This document shows, piece by piece, positions 1 through 9,046 of a stretch of 64,000 bases of DNA. Positions within the stretch are counted from its first letter, which is position 1. Every line of letters starts with the position of its first letter. The position numbers were made by a program, and so were the translations under genes. The notes under the pieces were generated by a model. The model worked only from the letters and a program-made list of their open reading frames with translations. It was not told where the DNA came from and searched no databases. The stretch covers positions 1,860,001 through 1,924,000 of the forward strand of contig JAPWJW010000001.1 of assembly GCA_028283825.1 (NCBI GenBank). The letters are read 5' to 3'. The stretch comes from Azospirillaceae bacterium (lineage in GTDB: Bacteria; Pseudomonadota; Alphaproteobacteria; Azospirillales; Azospirillaceae).

Positions 1-113
1 CCGTTCAGGGTGGCGTCACCGATGCCGTACACACCCTCGTCGGTGCGGATCTTCAGCGTGACGAAATTCCGCGCCGGGCACGTGACGATGACGTAGGCGT
101 CCGTGATCTTCAT
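1..113 (-). CDS. ManD/RspA-type sugar-acid dehydratase, N-terminal fragment
   Basis: Only the first 37 codons lie in the window; the gene runs off the left edge. The visible N-terminus ([20 protein letters not shown], then a [12 protein letters not shown] stretch) is the characteristic opening of the enolase-superfamily D-mannonate dehydratase/RspA group. Family members dehydrate D-mannonate or D-gluconate to a 2-keto-3-deoxy acid in the cytoplasm; activity varies within the group and the active site is not visible here. A purine-rich GGAGTTGGAAAG lies just before the ATG. The neighbours are a LacI and a GntR regulator and a GH115 alpha-glucuronidase operon, so a role in metabolising released glucuronic acid fits well. 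Family assignment is fairly secure, substrate is inferred. Confidence 0.8.
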   Translation of the reverse strand, partial: MKITDAYVIVTCPARNFVTLKIRTDEGVYGIGDATLN

Positions 114-370
114 GGGCTTTCCAACTCCGCGCAGGATGGCGGGCCGCGCCGATGCAGCAGGCCCCGTTTCATTTGGTCCGCGTTTGCGATCAGTCCCCGG
201 CCGGGGCGCCGGCGAATGGGCGGCGGGCCGTCGGTGACACTGCGATTTCCTCCCACGGGCGGCACCGCCGCCCTGTTCTGCCATTCATGTATGCTACCAT
301 ACCAGTTGAGGTCAAGAGGGTGTTTGCGGGGCCGTCGCACATTCATGCAATTTGGCCTTCGGGCTCATGT
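114..370. other. intergenic region upstream of manD
   Basis: No convincing gene is seen between the manD start and the structured repeat at 371. It contains the GTATG-N4-CATAC inverted repeat at 289-302 (listed separately), which probably belongs to the manD promoter region. Short open frames here are high-GC shadows without family resemblance. Confidence 0.5.
289..302. promoter_or_regulatory. candidate operator, GTATG-N4-CATAC
   Basis: A perfect 5-bp inverted repeat with a 4-nt spacer (GTATGCTACCATAC) lies about 175 nt upstream of manD. Its reverse complement matches GTATGGTAGTAT at 1775-1787, between the LacI and GntR genes, at 11 of the first 12 positions. The same odd sequence in two regulatory gaps of one sugar-acid locus suggests a shared operator. 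Which of the two regulators binds is not known. Confidence 0.45.
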
Positions 371-532
371 CAGCGGCACAAAATTCTGATTCGTGCCGCT
401 GTAGGCCGCGACTGCGGCTGCCGGGGCTTTACGGGGAGCGTAGCGGACTGGAAAGCGAGGAAGCCCAAGCCGACGGATATCGGCGCCCGGCGCATGAGGG
501 ACGGCATTTGAACGATCACGTTCAAATGCCGT
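371..532 (+). repeat. structured intergenic repeat, copy 1
   Basis: Copy 1 of a five-member family. Hairpins in order: CAGCGGCAC/GTGCCGCTG (371-379 with 393-401); GGCCGC-GACT-GCGGCT; a stem GCTTT/AAAGC around the conserved CGGGGAGCGTAGCGGACTG loop; a GGAT-loop hairpin with stem GCCGA/TCGGC; the conserved GCGCCCGGCG segment; and a perfect 14-bp terminal stem at 501-514 and 519-532 with loop ATCA. It sits between the 3' end of the LacI gene and the start of manD. It is the only copy not between convergent genes. Confidence 0.85.
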
Positions 533-537
533 GCGCA

Positions 538-1721
538 TCAGGCGCTATCGCGGGAAATCAGGGAAAAGCTGACATCCACCGTGCGGTGGCCGGGCTTGGC
601 GGTGCCGCAGCCGTCCAGCCGGGCCAGCAGCAGGCGGGCCGCCCGCCGGCCGATGCCGCGCGCGTCCACATGCACGGTACTGAGGCGGGGATGGGTATGG
701 GCGGCGAAATCGGCATCGCCGAAACCGAACACCGCCAGATCGTCGGGCACGCGCAAGGACCGGCTGGCGGCCTCCGCCAACACGCCCTGGGCCAGGGCGT
801 CGCTGCTGCACATCACCACGTCGGTGGTGGACGGGGCCTGATCCAGCAGGTCGGCCAGGGTCTCCCGGCCCAGGGCATGGGGATTGCCGCGGCCGGCACC
901 ACGCGGTGCGGCAAATGCCCCGGCACCATGGCGGACAGCGAGGCGAACCCGGCCCTGGCCCCCTCCAGCCAAGCTTGGGGGCCGCGTTCCTTTTCCACGA
1001 TCAGGAACGGCCGGCGATAGCCCCGGCCGGCCAGCAGCCGCGCCACGGCGTGGCCGGCGGCGAAATGGGAAAACCCCACGGCCATGTCGATGGGGTCGTC
1101 GGCCAGGTCGCCGGTTTCCACCACGACCACCCCCGCCTTGGCCAGGCGGCGGCGCAAATGCGGGTCGCCGCGCAGGCCCGCAAGGACCAATGCGGCGGGG
1201 TGATGGGCGAAGGCGGCCTCCGCCGCGCGCCGCAGACTGGCCTCATCGGCGCAGGCATGGGCCAGCAGGGCGGTGACGTTGTGCTGGGCCAGTTCCTCCA
1301 CCAGGCCGGCCACCGTTTCATCGGCCGGCCCCTGGCGCGTCAGCACCGCGACCAGGCCGGCGCGGCGGGCGCTGTGCGGCACCACCGGCGCCGATGGGGC
1401 TGCTGCCGCCTCCAGCGCCGCCAAGCCGCGCGGCGGCAGGCCCGAGGCTGATAGCGTCGGGGCCGCCTGCTGCCCCTGTGTCTCCCGCGTGCGGCGGTTG
1501 GCCAGGCCCACGGCCATGGCGTTGGGCACGAACCGGGTGGCGACGATGGCGTTGCGCACCCGCGCCGTGGTGTCGTTGGCCACCTTGTCCGGGTCGTTCA
1601 GCACCCGCGACACCGTGGCCGGCGACACGCCCGCCAGCCGCGCCACGTCCTGCAAGGTGGCACGCCCCGCGACGGCATCCTTCGATATGTCCGGTTCCGA
1701 TAAGATGGACTTCGTCGTCAT
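538..1721 (-). pseudogene. LacI-family regulator with 1-nt frameshift
   Basis: The N-terminus has a clear LacI helix-turn-helix (ATLQDVARLAGVSPATVSRV), followed by a periplasmic-binding-like sensor domain. Starting at the ATG at 1721 (GGGAGGGG ribosome site upstream) the frame reads about 280 residues, then the homologous protein continues in another frame (HALGRETLADLLDQ to the stop at 538). Adding one C to the CCCC run at 879-882 (GGGG on the plus strand) would restore a continuous protein of about 394 residues. This is either a sequencing error or a real inactivating deletion. An Ala/Pro-rich stretch of about 45 residues after the HTH is longer than usual for the family. Context implies control of the adjacent glucuronoxylan genes. 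Confidence 0.85.
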
Positions 1722-1774
1722 TCCGGCCCCTCCCGTTTTTACGACCGCCTCATCTGCGGCTTGTTTGTCATCTA

Positions 1775-1787
1775 GTATGGTAGTATG
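1775..1787. promoter_or_regulatory. candidate operator between lacI and gntR genes
   Basis: GTATGGTAGTATG lies 53 nt upstream of the LacI start and 130 nt upstream of the chosen GntR start, in the divergent gap. It matches the reverse complement of the inverted repeat at 289-302 at 11 of 12 leading positions. It may be a binding site for either regulator. The symmetry is weaker here than at 289-302. Confidence 0.4.
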
Positions 1788-1916
1788 TATGAAGGGGTGA
1801 GGCAATGATGTTCGTGTGCGGGCATTTGCGCTATGGAATGCGCCATGCGGATGCCGCACGCTGGATCGGGGTGGGAACGCCAGTCCCGAACAGCGGACGA
1901 CCGAGGGGTACAGTCG

Positions 1917-2636
1917 GTGATCGTGGAAAATGACCGTGTCGTCCTGAACCGGATTCAGCCCGACAGCGCCGAACCCGTGGCCCGCCAGGTCTTCCGGGAA
2001 CTGCGCCGCGCCATCGTCGCCATGCGCTTCCGCCCCGGCCAGGCCATTTCCGAACAGGACATCGCCGACCAGTTGGGCGTCAGCCGCCAGCCGGTGCGCG
2101 AGGCCTTCATCAAGTTGAGCGAGGCCGGGCTGCTGTCCATCCGGCCGCAGCGCGGGTCTTTCATCGTCAAGATTTCGGTGCGCCAAGTGTTCGACGCCCG
2201 CTTCGTGCGCGAGGCGGTGGAACTGGCCGTCGTCCGCCGCGCGGTGGCGGAAATGAAGAACCGCGACGTGGATTTGCTGCGCGACAGCCTGCGCGCCCAG
2301 AAGATGGCCGCCGACGACCGCGACCTGACCCGCTTCCTGGAACTGGACGAACGCTTCCACCGCGACCTGGCCCTGCATGTCGGCTGTGAATACGCCTGGC
2401 GGGTGGTGGAGGAAAGCAAGGCGCAGATGGACCGCGTGCGTTACCTCAGCATGCCGGACGCCACCCCCATGCCCCTGCTGATCAGCCAGCACCGTGCCAT
2501 CGTCGACGCCATCGCCGACCGTGACGCCGACAAGGCGGAAGGCGCCATGCGCCAGCATCTGCAGGAAATCCTGACCTCGCTGCCCCAGCTGGCGGCGCGG
2601 TATCCCGATCTGTTCACCGACGACCTACAGCGCTAA
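1917..2636 (+). CDS. GntR-family (FadR subfamily) transcriptional regulator
   Basis: A 239-residue cytoplasmic regulator. The N-terminal winged HTH shows the GntR signature (RQVFRELRRAIVAMRFRPG, then ISEQDIADQLGVSRQPVREA), followed by an all-helical FCD ligand domain (FLELDERFHRDLALHVG; QHRAIVDAIADRD). FCD proteins usually sense small organic acids; uronate-responsive UxuR/ExuR belong to this group. The GTG start at 1917 is chosen because GAGGGG at 1903-1908 is well placed, whereas an upstream ATG at 1833 would add 28 residues without domain content. It is divergent from the LacI gene and precedes the xylan-enzyme operon. Uronate response is inferred. Confidence 0.85.
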   Translation: MIVENDRVVLNRIQPDSAEPVARQVFRELRRAIVAMRFRPGQAISEQDIADQLGVSRQPVREAFIKLSEAGLLSIRPQRGSFIVKISVRQVFDARFVREAVELAVVRRAVAEMKNRDVDLLRDSLRAQKMAADDRDLTRFLELDERFHRDLALHVGCEYAWRVVEESKAQMDRVRYLSMPDATPMPLLISQHRAIVDAIADRDADKAEGAMRQHLQEILTSLPQLAARYPDLFTDDLQR

Positions 2637-2647
2637 AGTTCAAGGTA

Positions 2648-2664
2648 CCGCCCGCCCTGGGCGG
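2648..2664 (+). terminator. short hairpin after the GntR gene
   Basis: CCGCCC-GCCCT-GGGCGG starts 12 nt after the GntR stop. It has no clear U-tract, so it is only terminator-like. The rest of the gap to 2868 holds no recognisable gene. Confidence 0.35.
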
Positions 2665-2868
2665 ACATCCATGTCATCCAAGCAAAGAATAGTCAGGGAG
2701 TAGCCCCGGCGGGACCGGTTCCGGCCCCGCCCCAAGGCACGAAGTCGAATGGTATCGCTAACACCAATGCACCGGCGCCGCCCGGGCGTGGCCGGTGGCA
2801 CTTTGCCCACCGCGACCCGCCCCATAAGGCCGGCGCCGCGACCAAGAATAAGGGGAAAGGGAAACGCC

Positions 2869-5241
2869 ATGCTCAAGACCAACCTTCTCAACCGCCGCCT
2901 GCGCGGCGCCATCCTGGCCGGTGCCGCCCTGGTGGCGTTGACGGCCGGCGGGGCCGGCGCCGACACGGCCCCGATCTACAAGGACGCCAAGGCCCCGGTG
3001 GCGGCGCGGGTGGACGACCTGCTGGGGCGCATGACCCTGGATGAGAAGGTGGCCCAGCTGATCGCCGTCTGGGACCGCAAGGCGCAGATCTTCACCCCCG
3101 CCATGGATTTCGACCCGGCCAAGGCCAGCGCCCTCTACCCCAACGGCCTGGGCGAATTCACCCGCCCGAATGACGAGAAGGGCTCCGGCTCCCCCCGGGC
3201 GCAGCATTGGCGGGACGCGCGGGGCACCGTGGCCATGGTCAACGCCGTGCAGCACTGGGCGGTGGAGAAGACCCGCCTGGGCATCCCCGTGCTGTTCCAT
3301 GAGGAAGGGTTGCACGGCTATCCCTCCATCGGCGGCACCAGCTTCCCGCAGGCCATCGCCCAGGCCAGTTCCTGGGACCCCGACCTGGTGCGCGAGGTCG
3401 ACGGCGTGGTGGCCCGTGAGATCCGGGTGCGGGGCGCCAGCCTGGTGCTGTCCCCGGTGGTGGACGTGGCCCGCGACCCGCGCTGGGGCCGCATCGAGGA
3501 AACCTTCGGCGAGGATCCCTACCTGGCGGGTGAGCTGGGGGTGGCCGCCGTGCGCGGCCTTCAGGGCGACACCCTGCCCCTGGCCGACGGCAAGGTCTTC
3601 GCCACGCTGAAGCACCTGACCGGCCACGGCCAGCCGGAAAGCGGCACCAATGTCGGCCCGGCATCGGTGGGCGAACGCACCCTACGCGAGATGTTCTTCC
3701 CGCCGTTCGAACAGGTGGTCCAGCGCACCAACATCCACGCCGTCATGGCCTCCTACAATGAGATCGACGGCGTGCCCAGCCATGTGAACACCTGGCTGTT
3801 GCAGGATATCTTGCGTGGCGAGTGGGGCTACAAGGGCGCGGTCATCAGCGATTATTCCGCCATCGACCAGCTGGTCAGCATCCACCACGTCGTGCCGGAC
3901 CTGCCCGCCGCCGCCATCCGCGCCATCCAGGCCGGCGTGGACGCCGACCTGCCGGACGGCGATTCCTACCGCAGCCTGGGCGATTCCGTGCGCACCGGCA
4001 AACTGGACGTGGCGGTGGTGGACCGCGCCGTGCGCCGCATCCTGGAACTGAAGTTCCAGGCCGGGTTGTTTGAGCACCCCTACGCCGACGCCGCCCAGGC
4101 CGACGCCCTGACCGGCAATGGCGAGGCCCGCGCCCTGGCCCTAAAGGCGGCGCAAAAGGCCGTCGTCCTGCTGAAGAACGACGGCACCCTGCCGCTGAGC
4201 GTGGACAAGCTGAAGACCCTGGCCGTCATCGGCCCCAACGCCGCCGTGGCCCGGCTGGGCGGCTATTCCGGCATGCCGAAACAGACCGTCAGCGTGCTGG
4301 ACGGCATCAAGGCCAAGGTCGGCTCCAAGGTGAAGGTGACCTATGCCGAGGGCGTGCGCCTGACCAAGGACGACGACTGGTACGGCGACAAGGTGGAACT
4401 GGCCGATGCGGCGGAAAACGCCAAGCTGATCCACCAGGCGGTGGACGTGGCCAAGGGGGCGGACCAGATCGTCCTGGTCATCGGCGACAACGAACAGACC
4501 AGCCGCGAGGGCTGGGCCCCCAACCATCTGGGCGACCGCGACAGCCTGGATCTGGTGGGCCAGCAGAACGACCTGGCCGGGGCCCTGTTCGCCCTGGGCA
4601 AGCCCGTCACCGTCGTGCTGCTGAACGGCCGGCCGCTGTCGGTGGTGGATGTGGCCGCCCACGCCAACGCCCTGGTGGAGGGCTGGTATTTGGGGCAGGA
4701 GGGTGGCACGGCCATGGCCGACGTGCTGTTCGGCGACGTGAACCCGGGCGGCAAGCTGCCGGTGACCTTCGCCCGGTCGGTCGGGCAACTGCCCATGTTC
4801 TACAACAAGAAGCCCAGCGCCCGGCGCGGCTATCTGTTCGACACCACCGACCCGCTGTTCCCCTTCGGCTACGGCCTCAGCTACACCACCTTCGACGTCG
4901 GGGCCCCACGCCTGTCCACCGCCACCATTCCCAAGGACGGCAGCGTCGCCGTGTCGGTGGACGTGAAGAACACCGGCAGCCGCGCCGGTGACGAGGTGGT
5001 GCAGCTGTACCTGCACCAGCAGGTGGCCAGCGTCACCCGGCCGGTGAAGGAACTGAAGGGCTTCCAGCGCGTCACCCTGGCGCCGGGTGAGAGCCGCACC
5101 GTCAGCTTCACCGTGGACGCACACGCCCTGTCGATGTGGAACCAGCAGATGAAGCGGGTGGTGGAGCCCGGCGCCTTCGACATCATGGTCGGCGATAATT
5201 CGGTGGACCTGAAGACCGCCGTGCTGACGGTCAAGGACTGA
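2869..5241 (+). CDS. glycoside hydrolase family 3 (beta-glucosidase/beta-xylosidase)
   Basis: A secreted or periplasmic GH3 enzyme of 790 residues. It starts with a signal peptide (basic MLKTNLLNRRLRG, hydrophobic core, cleavage near AGA/D). The N-terminal TIM barrel carries the GH3 landmarks LLGRMTLDEKVAQL, KHLTGHG and GAVISDYS, with the catalytic nucleophile Asp at about residue 328. The alpha/beta sandwich domain follows (AVVLLKNDGTLPL) and a fibronectin-III-like C-terminal domain ends the protein. GH3 enzymes release terminal beta-linked glucose or xylose. The next gene, 5 nt downstream, is a GH115 alpha-glucuronidase, so action on xylo-oligosaccharides is the better guess. The start at 2869 is preferred over the 2749 frame start because it yields the signal peptide and has GGGAAACGCC before it. 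Confidence 0.92.
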   Translation: MLKTNLLNRRLRGAILAGAALVALTAGGAGADTAPIYKDAKAPVAARVDDLLGRMTLDEKVAQLIAVWDRKAQIFTPAMDFDPAKASALYPNGLGEFTRPNDEKGSGSPRAQHWRDARGTVAMVNAVQHWAVEKTRLGIPVLFHEEGLHGYPSIGGTSFPQAIAQASSWDPDLVREVDGVVAREIRVRGASLVLSPVVDVARDPRWGRIEETFGEDPYLAGELGVAAVRGLQGDTLPLADGKVFATLKHLTGHGQPESGTNVGPASVGERTLREMFFPPFEQVVQRTNIHAVMASYNEIDGVPSHVNTWLLQDILRGEWGYKGAVISDYSAIDQLVSIHHVVPDLPAAAIRAIQAGVDADLPDGDSYRSLGDSVRTGKLDVAVVDRAVRRILELKFQAGLFEHPYADAAQADALTGNGEARALALKAAQKAVVLLKNDGTLPLSVDKLKTLAVIGPNAAVARLGGYSGMPKQTVSVLDGIKAKVGSKVKVTYAEGVRLTKDDDWYGDKVELADAAENAKLIHQAVDVAKGADQIVLVIGDNEQTSREGWAPNHLGDRDSLDLVGQQNDLAGALFALGKPVTVVLLNGRPLSVVDVAAHANALVEGWYLGQEGGTAMADVLFGDVNPGGKLPVTFARSVGQLPMFYNKKPSARRGYLFDTTDPLFPFGYGLSYTTFDVGAPRLSTATIPKDGSVAVSVDVKNTGSRAGDEVVQLYLHQQVASVTRPVKELKGFQRVTLAPGESRTVSFTVDAHALSMWNQQMKRVVEPGAFDIMVGDNSVDLKTAVLTVKD

Positions 5242-5246
5242 CGGCC

Positions 5247-8117
5247 ATGAGGCGCCTGCTGTCCACCGCCGCCCTGACGGCTGCCCTGTTGTCCGCCGTA
5301 CCGGCCTGGGCCCTGGGCCAGGACCGCTATGTGGAGACCACCGCCGGCCCCGGCCGCTTCGCCATCGTGGCGGACGGCCGGGCCGCCCGCATCCACGTGG
5401 ATGGGGATGACTATGCCGGCGTGCGGCGGGCGGCAGGCGACCTGGCGGCCGACATCGGCCGGGTCAGCGGCGTGCCGTCCGCCCTAGCCGACACCGGCAC
5501 CATCCTGGTGGGCACGGTGGGACACAGCCCGACCATCGACCGGCTGGCGGCGGAGGGGAAGATCGACGTCACCCCCATCCAAGGCAAGTGGGAGGCGTTC
5601 CGCATCCAGGTGGTGGCCAACCCCCTGCCCGGGGTCGCCAGCGCCCTGGTGATCGCCGGCAGCGACAAGCGCGGCACCATCTACGGCCTGTACGATGTGT
5701 CGGAACAGATCGGCGTGTCGCCCTGGTCCTGGTGGGCGGACGTGCCCGTGCGCCACCACGACGCCCTGTACGTGACGCCGGGCGTCCATGGCGAGGATCC
5801 GTCGCCCGTCAAATACCGGGGCATCTTCCTGAATGACGAAGCGCCGGCGCTCAGCGGCTGGGCCAAGGAGAAGTTCGGCGGCCTGAACCACCAGTTCTAT
5901 GAGCACGTCTTCGAACTGATCCTGCGGCTGAAGGGCAATTACCTATGGCCCGCCATGTGGAACAACGCCTTCAACGAGGATGACCCGCTGAACCCCAAGC
6001 TGGCCGACGAATACGGCGTGGTCATGGGCAATTCCCATCACGAGCCCATGCTGCGCGCCCAGCAGGAATGGAAACGCCACGGCACCGGCCCCTGGAACTA
6101 TGCCGAGAACGGCGACGTGCTGCGGCGGTTCTGGGCCGAGGGCGTGCGCCGCAACCGGGACTATGAAAGCGTCGTCACCATCGGCATGCGCGGCGACGGC
6201 GACATGCCCATGACCGGTGAGGGCCGCGACGCCAACGTGGCCCTGCTGGAAAAGATCGTGGCCGACCAGCGGGCCATCCTGGCCAAGGAGGTCAACCCCG
6301 ACGTCACCAAAATCCCCCAGATCTGGGCGCTCTACAAGGAAGTGCAGGATTATTATGAAAAGGGCATGCGCGTGCCCGACGACGTGACCCTGCTGTGGTG
6401 CGACGACAATTGGGGCAACGTCCGCCGCCTACCCACCGAAGAGGAACGCAAGCGGCCCGGCGGGGCCGGCATGTATTACCACTTCGACTATGTCGGCGAT
6501 CCCCGGAACTACAAGTGGATCAACACCAACCCGCTGGCCAAGGTGTGGGAGCAGATGCATCTCACCCTGGAATATGGGGCCGACCGGGTATGGATCGTGA
6601 ACGTGGGCGATTTGAAGCCCATGGAACTGCCCATCGAGTTCTTCCTGGACTACGCCCGCGATCCCCAGCGCTGGCCCAAGGAGAAACTGCCGGAGTTCAC
6701 CCGGGCATGGGCGGAACGGGAATTCGGGCCCGATCATGCGGCCGCGATCGCGGATTTGGTCACGCGCTACGGCATGCTGATCGGCCGCCGCAAGCCGGAG
6801 CTATTGGACGCCGACACCTTCAGCCTGACCGATTACCGCGAGGCCGAACGGGTGGTGGCCGACTATCGCGATCTGGTGGCGAAGGCGGAGGCCATCAGCC
6901 AGGCCCTGCCAGCGGATGCGCGCGACGCCTTTTTCCAGCTGGTGCTGCACCCGGCCAGGGCCGCCGCCCAGGTGACGGAGATGTACGTGGCGGTGGGCCA
7001 CAACCGGCTGTACGCGGCGCAGGGCCGGGCATCGGCCAACACCCAGGCGGCCGAGGCGCGCCGCCTGTTCCAGGCCGACGCCGACCTGACAAAGGCGTAC
7101 CACGCGCTGAACGGCGGCAAGTGGGACCACATGATGGACCAGACCCACATCGGCTACACCTACTGGCAGCAGCCGCCGGCCAACGTGATGCCGGAGGTGA
7201 CGGACCTCACCCTGCCCCAGCCCGCCAATCTGGGGGTGGCGGTGGAGGGCAAGACCCAGGCCTGGCCAGCGGCAGACGGCGCGCCCCTGAAGGACGCCGC
7301 CGTCCTGCCCGACCTGGACCTGACCAACCAGCCCAGCCGTTACATCGACGTCTTCAACCGGGGCCAAACGCCCTTCGCCTATACCGCCAAGGCCAGCGCC
7401 CCCTGGATCAAGCTCAGCGCCACGAAAGGTACTGTCACGGATGAGACCCGCCTGTGGGTGTCGATCGACTGGGCCAAGGCGCCGGCCGGCACCAGCGGGG
7501 GCGGCGTCACCATCACCGGTGCCGGCGGCAGCGTCACCGTGCACCTGCGCGCGCTGAATACGCCCGTACCCAAGGACGGCGGCCCCGCCTTCATCGCCGC
7601 CGACGGCTATGTCGCCATCGAGGCGGCGCACTACACGGCCAAGGCGGACGCGGGCGGCGTGGCGTGGGAGACCATTCCCGACTACGGCCGCACCCTGTCG
7701 AGCGTCAGCCCCTTCCCCGTCACCGCCCCCAGCGTGGAACCCGGCCGGGGTGCGCGCCTGGACTATCGCGTCTATCTGCCGCAACCGGGGCCCGTGACCC
7801 TTCAGGCCATCGCCGGCCCCACCCTGAACTTCGTGCCCGGACGCGGCTTGCGTTATGCCGTCGCCATTGATGACGAGGCACCGCAAGTGGTTGACCTGCT
7901 GGAAAAAAACGGCGTCGCCGACTGGTACAAGTCGGTGGAGGATTCGGTTCGCGTGGGCGTCAGCCATCATGCCGTGGCCACGGCCGGTTTCCATACGGTG
8001 AAAGTCTGGATGGTGGATCCCGCGTTCGTGCTGCAAAAGCTGGTGCTGGACCTGGGGGGCCTGCGCCCCAGCTATCTGGGTCCACCGGAAAGCGCACGCA
8101 TCGGAATGGGGAAATGA
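5247..8117 (+). CDS. GH115 xylan alpha-1,2-glucuronidase
   Basis: A 956-residue exported protein with a signal peptide (MRRLLSTAALTAALLSAVPAWA). The body matches GH115: an N-terminal alpha/beta domain (GTIYGLYDVSEQIGVSPW), a TIM-barrel core (KYRGIFLNDEAPALSGW, NYLWPAMWNNAFNEDD, VVMGNSHHEPM), a helical region and C-terminal beta domains. Family members remove glucuronic acid or 4-O-methyl-glucuronic acid side chains from xylan. It sits 5 nt after the GH3 gene and overlaps the next gene by ATGA, so the cluster is one operon. The sugar acid released would feed the uronate route that the partial manD suggests. Confidence 0.93.
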   Translation: MRRLLSTAALTAALLSAVPAWALGQDRYVETTAGPGRFAIVADGRAARIHVDGDDYAGVRRAAGDLAADIGRVSGVPSALADTGTILVGTVGHSPTIDRLAAEGKIDVTPIQGKWEAFRIQVVANPLPGVASALVIAGSDKRGTIYGLYDVSEQIGVSPWSWWADVPVRHHDALYVTPGVHGEDPSPVKYRGIFLNDEAPALSGWAKEKFGGLNHQFYEHVFELILRLKGNYLWPAMWNNAFNEDDPLNPKLADEYGVVMGNSHHEPMLRAQQEWKRHGTGPWNYAENGDVLRRFWAEGVRRNRDYESVVTIGMRGDGDMPMTGEGRDANVALLEKIVADQRAILAKEVNPDVTKIPQIWALYKEVQDYYEKGMRVPDDVTLLWCDDNWGNVRRLPTEEERKRPGGAGMYYHFDYVGDPRNYKWINTNPLAKVWEQMHLTLEYGADRVWIVNVGDLKPMELPIEFFLDYARDPQRWPKEKLPEFTRAWAEREFGPDHAAAIADLVTRYGMLIGRRKPELLDADTFSLTDYREAERVVADYRDLVAKAEAISQALPADARDAFFQLVLHPARAAAQVTEMYVAVGHNRLYAAQGRASANTQAAEARRLFQADADLTKAYHALNGGKWDHMMDQTHIGYTYWQQPPANVMPEVTDLTLPQPANLGVAVEGKTQAWPAADGAPLKDAAVLPDLDLTNQPSRYIDVFNRGQTPFAYTAKASAPWIKLSATKGTVTDETRLWVSIDWAKAPAGTSGGGVTITGAGGSVTVHLRALNTPVPKDGGPAFIAADGYVAIEAAHYTAKADAGGVAWETIPDYGRTLSSVSPFPVTAPSVEPGRGARLDYRVYLPQPGPVTLQAIAGPTLNFVPGRGLRYAVAIDDEAPQVVDLLEKNGVADWYKSVEDSVRVGVSHHAVATAGFHTVKVWMVDPAFVLQKLVLDLGGLRPSYLGPPESARIGMGK

Positions 8118-9040
8118 CAAGCATGAAGTGTTGGTTGATGGCCTTGGCAATGGCCTGCCTGCCTGTGTCCGGTATCGCGGCGGAGGCACCCGTCACCATG
8201 GCCGTGACCGTGGACGATCTGCCGGTGCACGGCCCCCTGCCGCCGGGCGTCACCCGGTCGGACGTGGCGCGCCAGGTGACGGCCGATTTCAAGGCCGCCG
8301 GCCTGCCGCCGGTCTACGGCTTCATCAACGGCAAGGGCCTGGATGATGAGGGCGCGGACGCGGCGCAAGCGCTGGCGATCTGGCGGGGTGCCGGCAACCC
8401 GCTGGGCAACCACACCTTCGCCCATGACGATCCCAACAAGCAGCCGCTGGCAGCGTTCGAGGCGGCGGTGGCCGCCAATGAGCCCATCCTCAAGAAATAC
8501 ATGGGCGATGCCGACTGGCACTGGCTGCGCTTCCCCTTCCTCAATTCCGGCGCCACGCCGGAACGCCGCGCCCAGGCCGGCGCCTACCTGGCCGCCCACG
8601 GTTACCACGTGGCGGAAGTGACCCTGGGGACGGAGGATTACAACTACAACGCCCCTTACGTCCGTTGCCTGGCCAAGGGCGACAAGGACGCGGTGGCCAC
8701 GCTGCGCCAGACCTATCTGCAGCGCCTGGCGCAGGCGTTCGAGCGGTCGCGCCTTCAGTCCCAGGCCGTGTTCGGCCGGCAGGTCCCCCAGGTGCTGCTG
8801 CTGCATATCGGCGTGATCGAGACCCAGGTGCTGCCCGACACCCTGGCCTATCTGAAGGCCCAGGGCGTCACCTTCGCCCCCCTGGCCCAGGTGGAGGCTG
8901 ATCCCGCCTACGCCTACCCGCCGGACTCGCCCGAGACCGGCAACAGCAACCTGCTGGACCGGGCGGTCACCGCCCACCATGTCACCTCCCCCCCGCCGCT
9001 GCCGGACATCGCCGCCTGGCTGGACGGCCTCTGCCGCTGA
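8114..9040 (+). CDS. polysaccharide deacetylase (CE4-like)
   Basis: A 308-residue protein with a signal peptide (cleavage near GIAA/E). CE4/NodB motifs are visible: VTVDDLP (motif 1 Asp pair) and GNHTFAHDD (motif 2 H-x3-H metal ligands). The FPFLNSGATPERR region and LLLHIGVIETQVLPDTLAYL correspond to later motifs. CE4 enzymes remove acetyl groups from xylan, chitin or peptidoglycan. Its place as the third gene of the xylan operon, overlapping GH115 by ATGA, argues for acetylxylan or acetylated xylo-oligosaccharides. The sequence alone does not fix the substrate. Confidence 0.85.
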   Translation: MTSMKCWLMALAMACLPVSGIAAEAPVTMAVTVDDLPVHGPLPPGVTRSDVARQVTADFKAAGLPPVYGFINGKGLDDEGADAAQALAIWRGAGNPLGNHTFAHDDPNKQPLAAFEAAVAANEPILKKYMGDADWHWLRFPFLNSGATPERRAQAGAYLAAHGYHVAEVTLGTEDYNYNAPYVRCLAKGDKDAVATLRQTYLQRLAQAFERSRLQSQAVFGRQVPQVLLLHIGVIETQVLPDTLAYLKAQGVTFAPLAQVEADPAYAYPPDSPETGNSNLLDRAVTAHHVTSPPPLPDIAAWLDGLCR

Positions 9041-9046
9041 CAGGAT

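Noticed and set aside
813-2558. A 581-codon minus-strand frame spanning lacI and the GntR gene
   Set aside because: Only its last 303 codons are LacI; the upstream part is antisense to the GntR gene and has no domain content.
4141-5124. Long minus-strand open frames opposite the GH3, GH115, P1 and kinase genes
   Set aside because: They are His/Gly/Val-rich antisense shadows that high GC produces opposite real genes; none has family motifs or ribosome sites.
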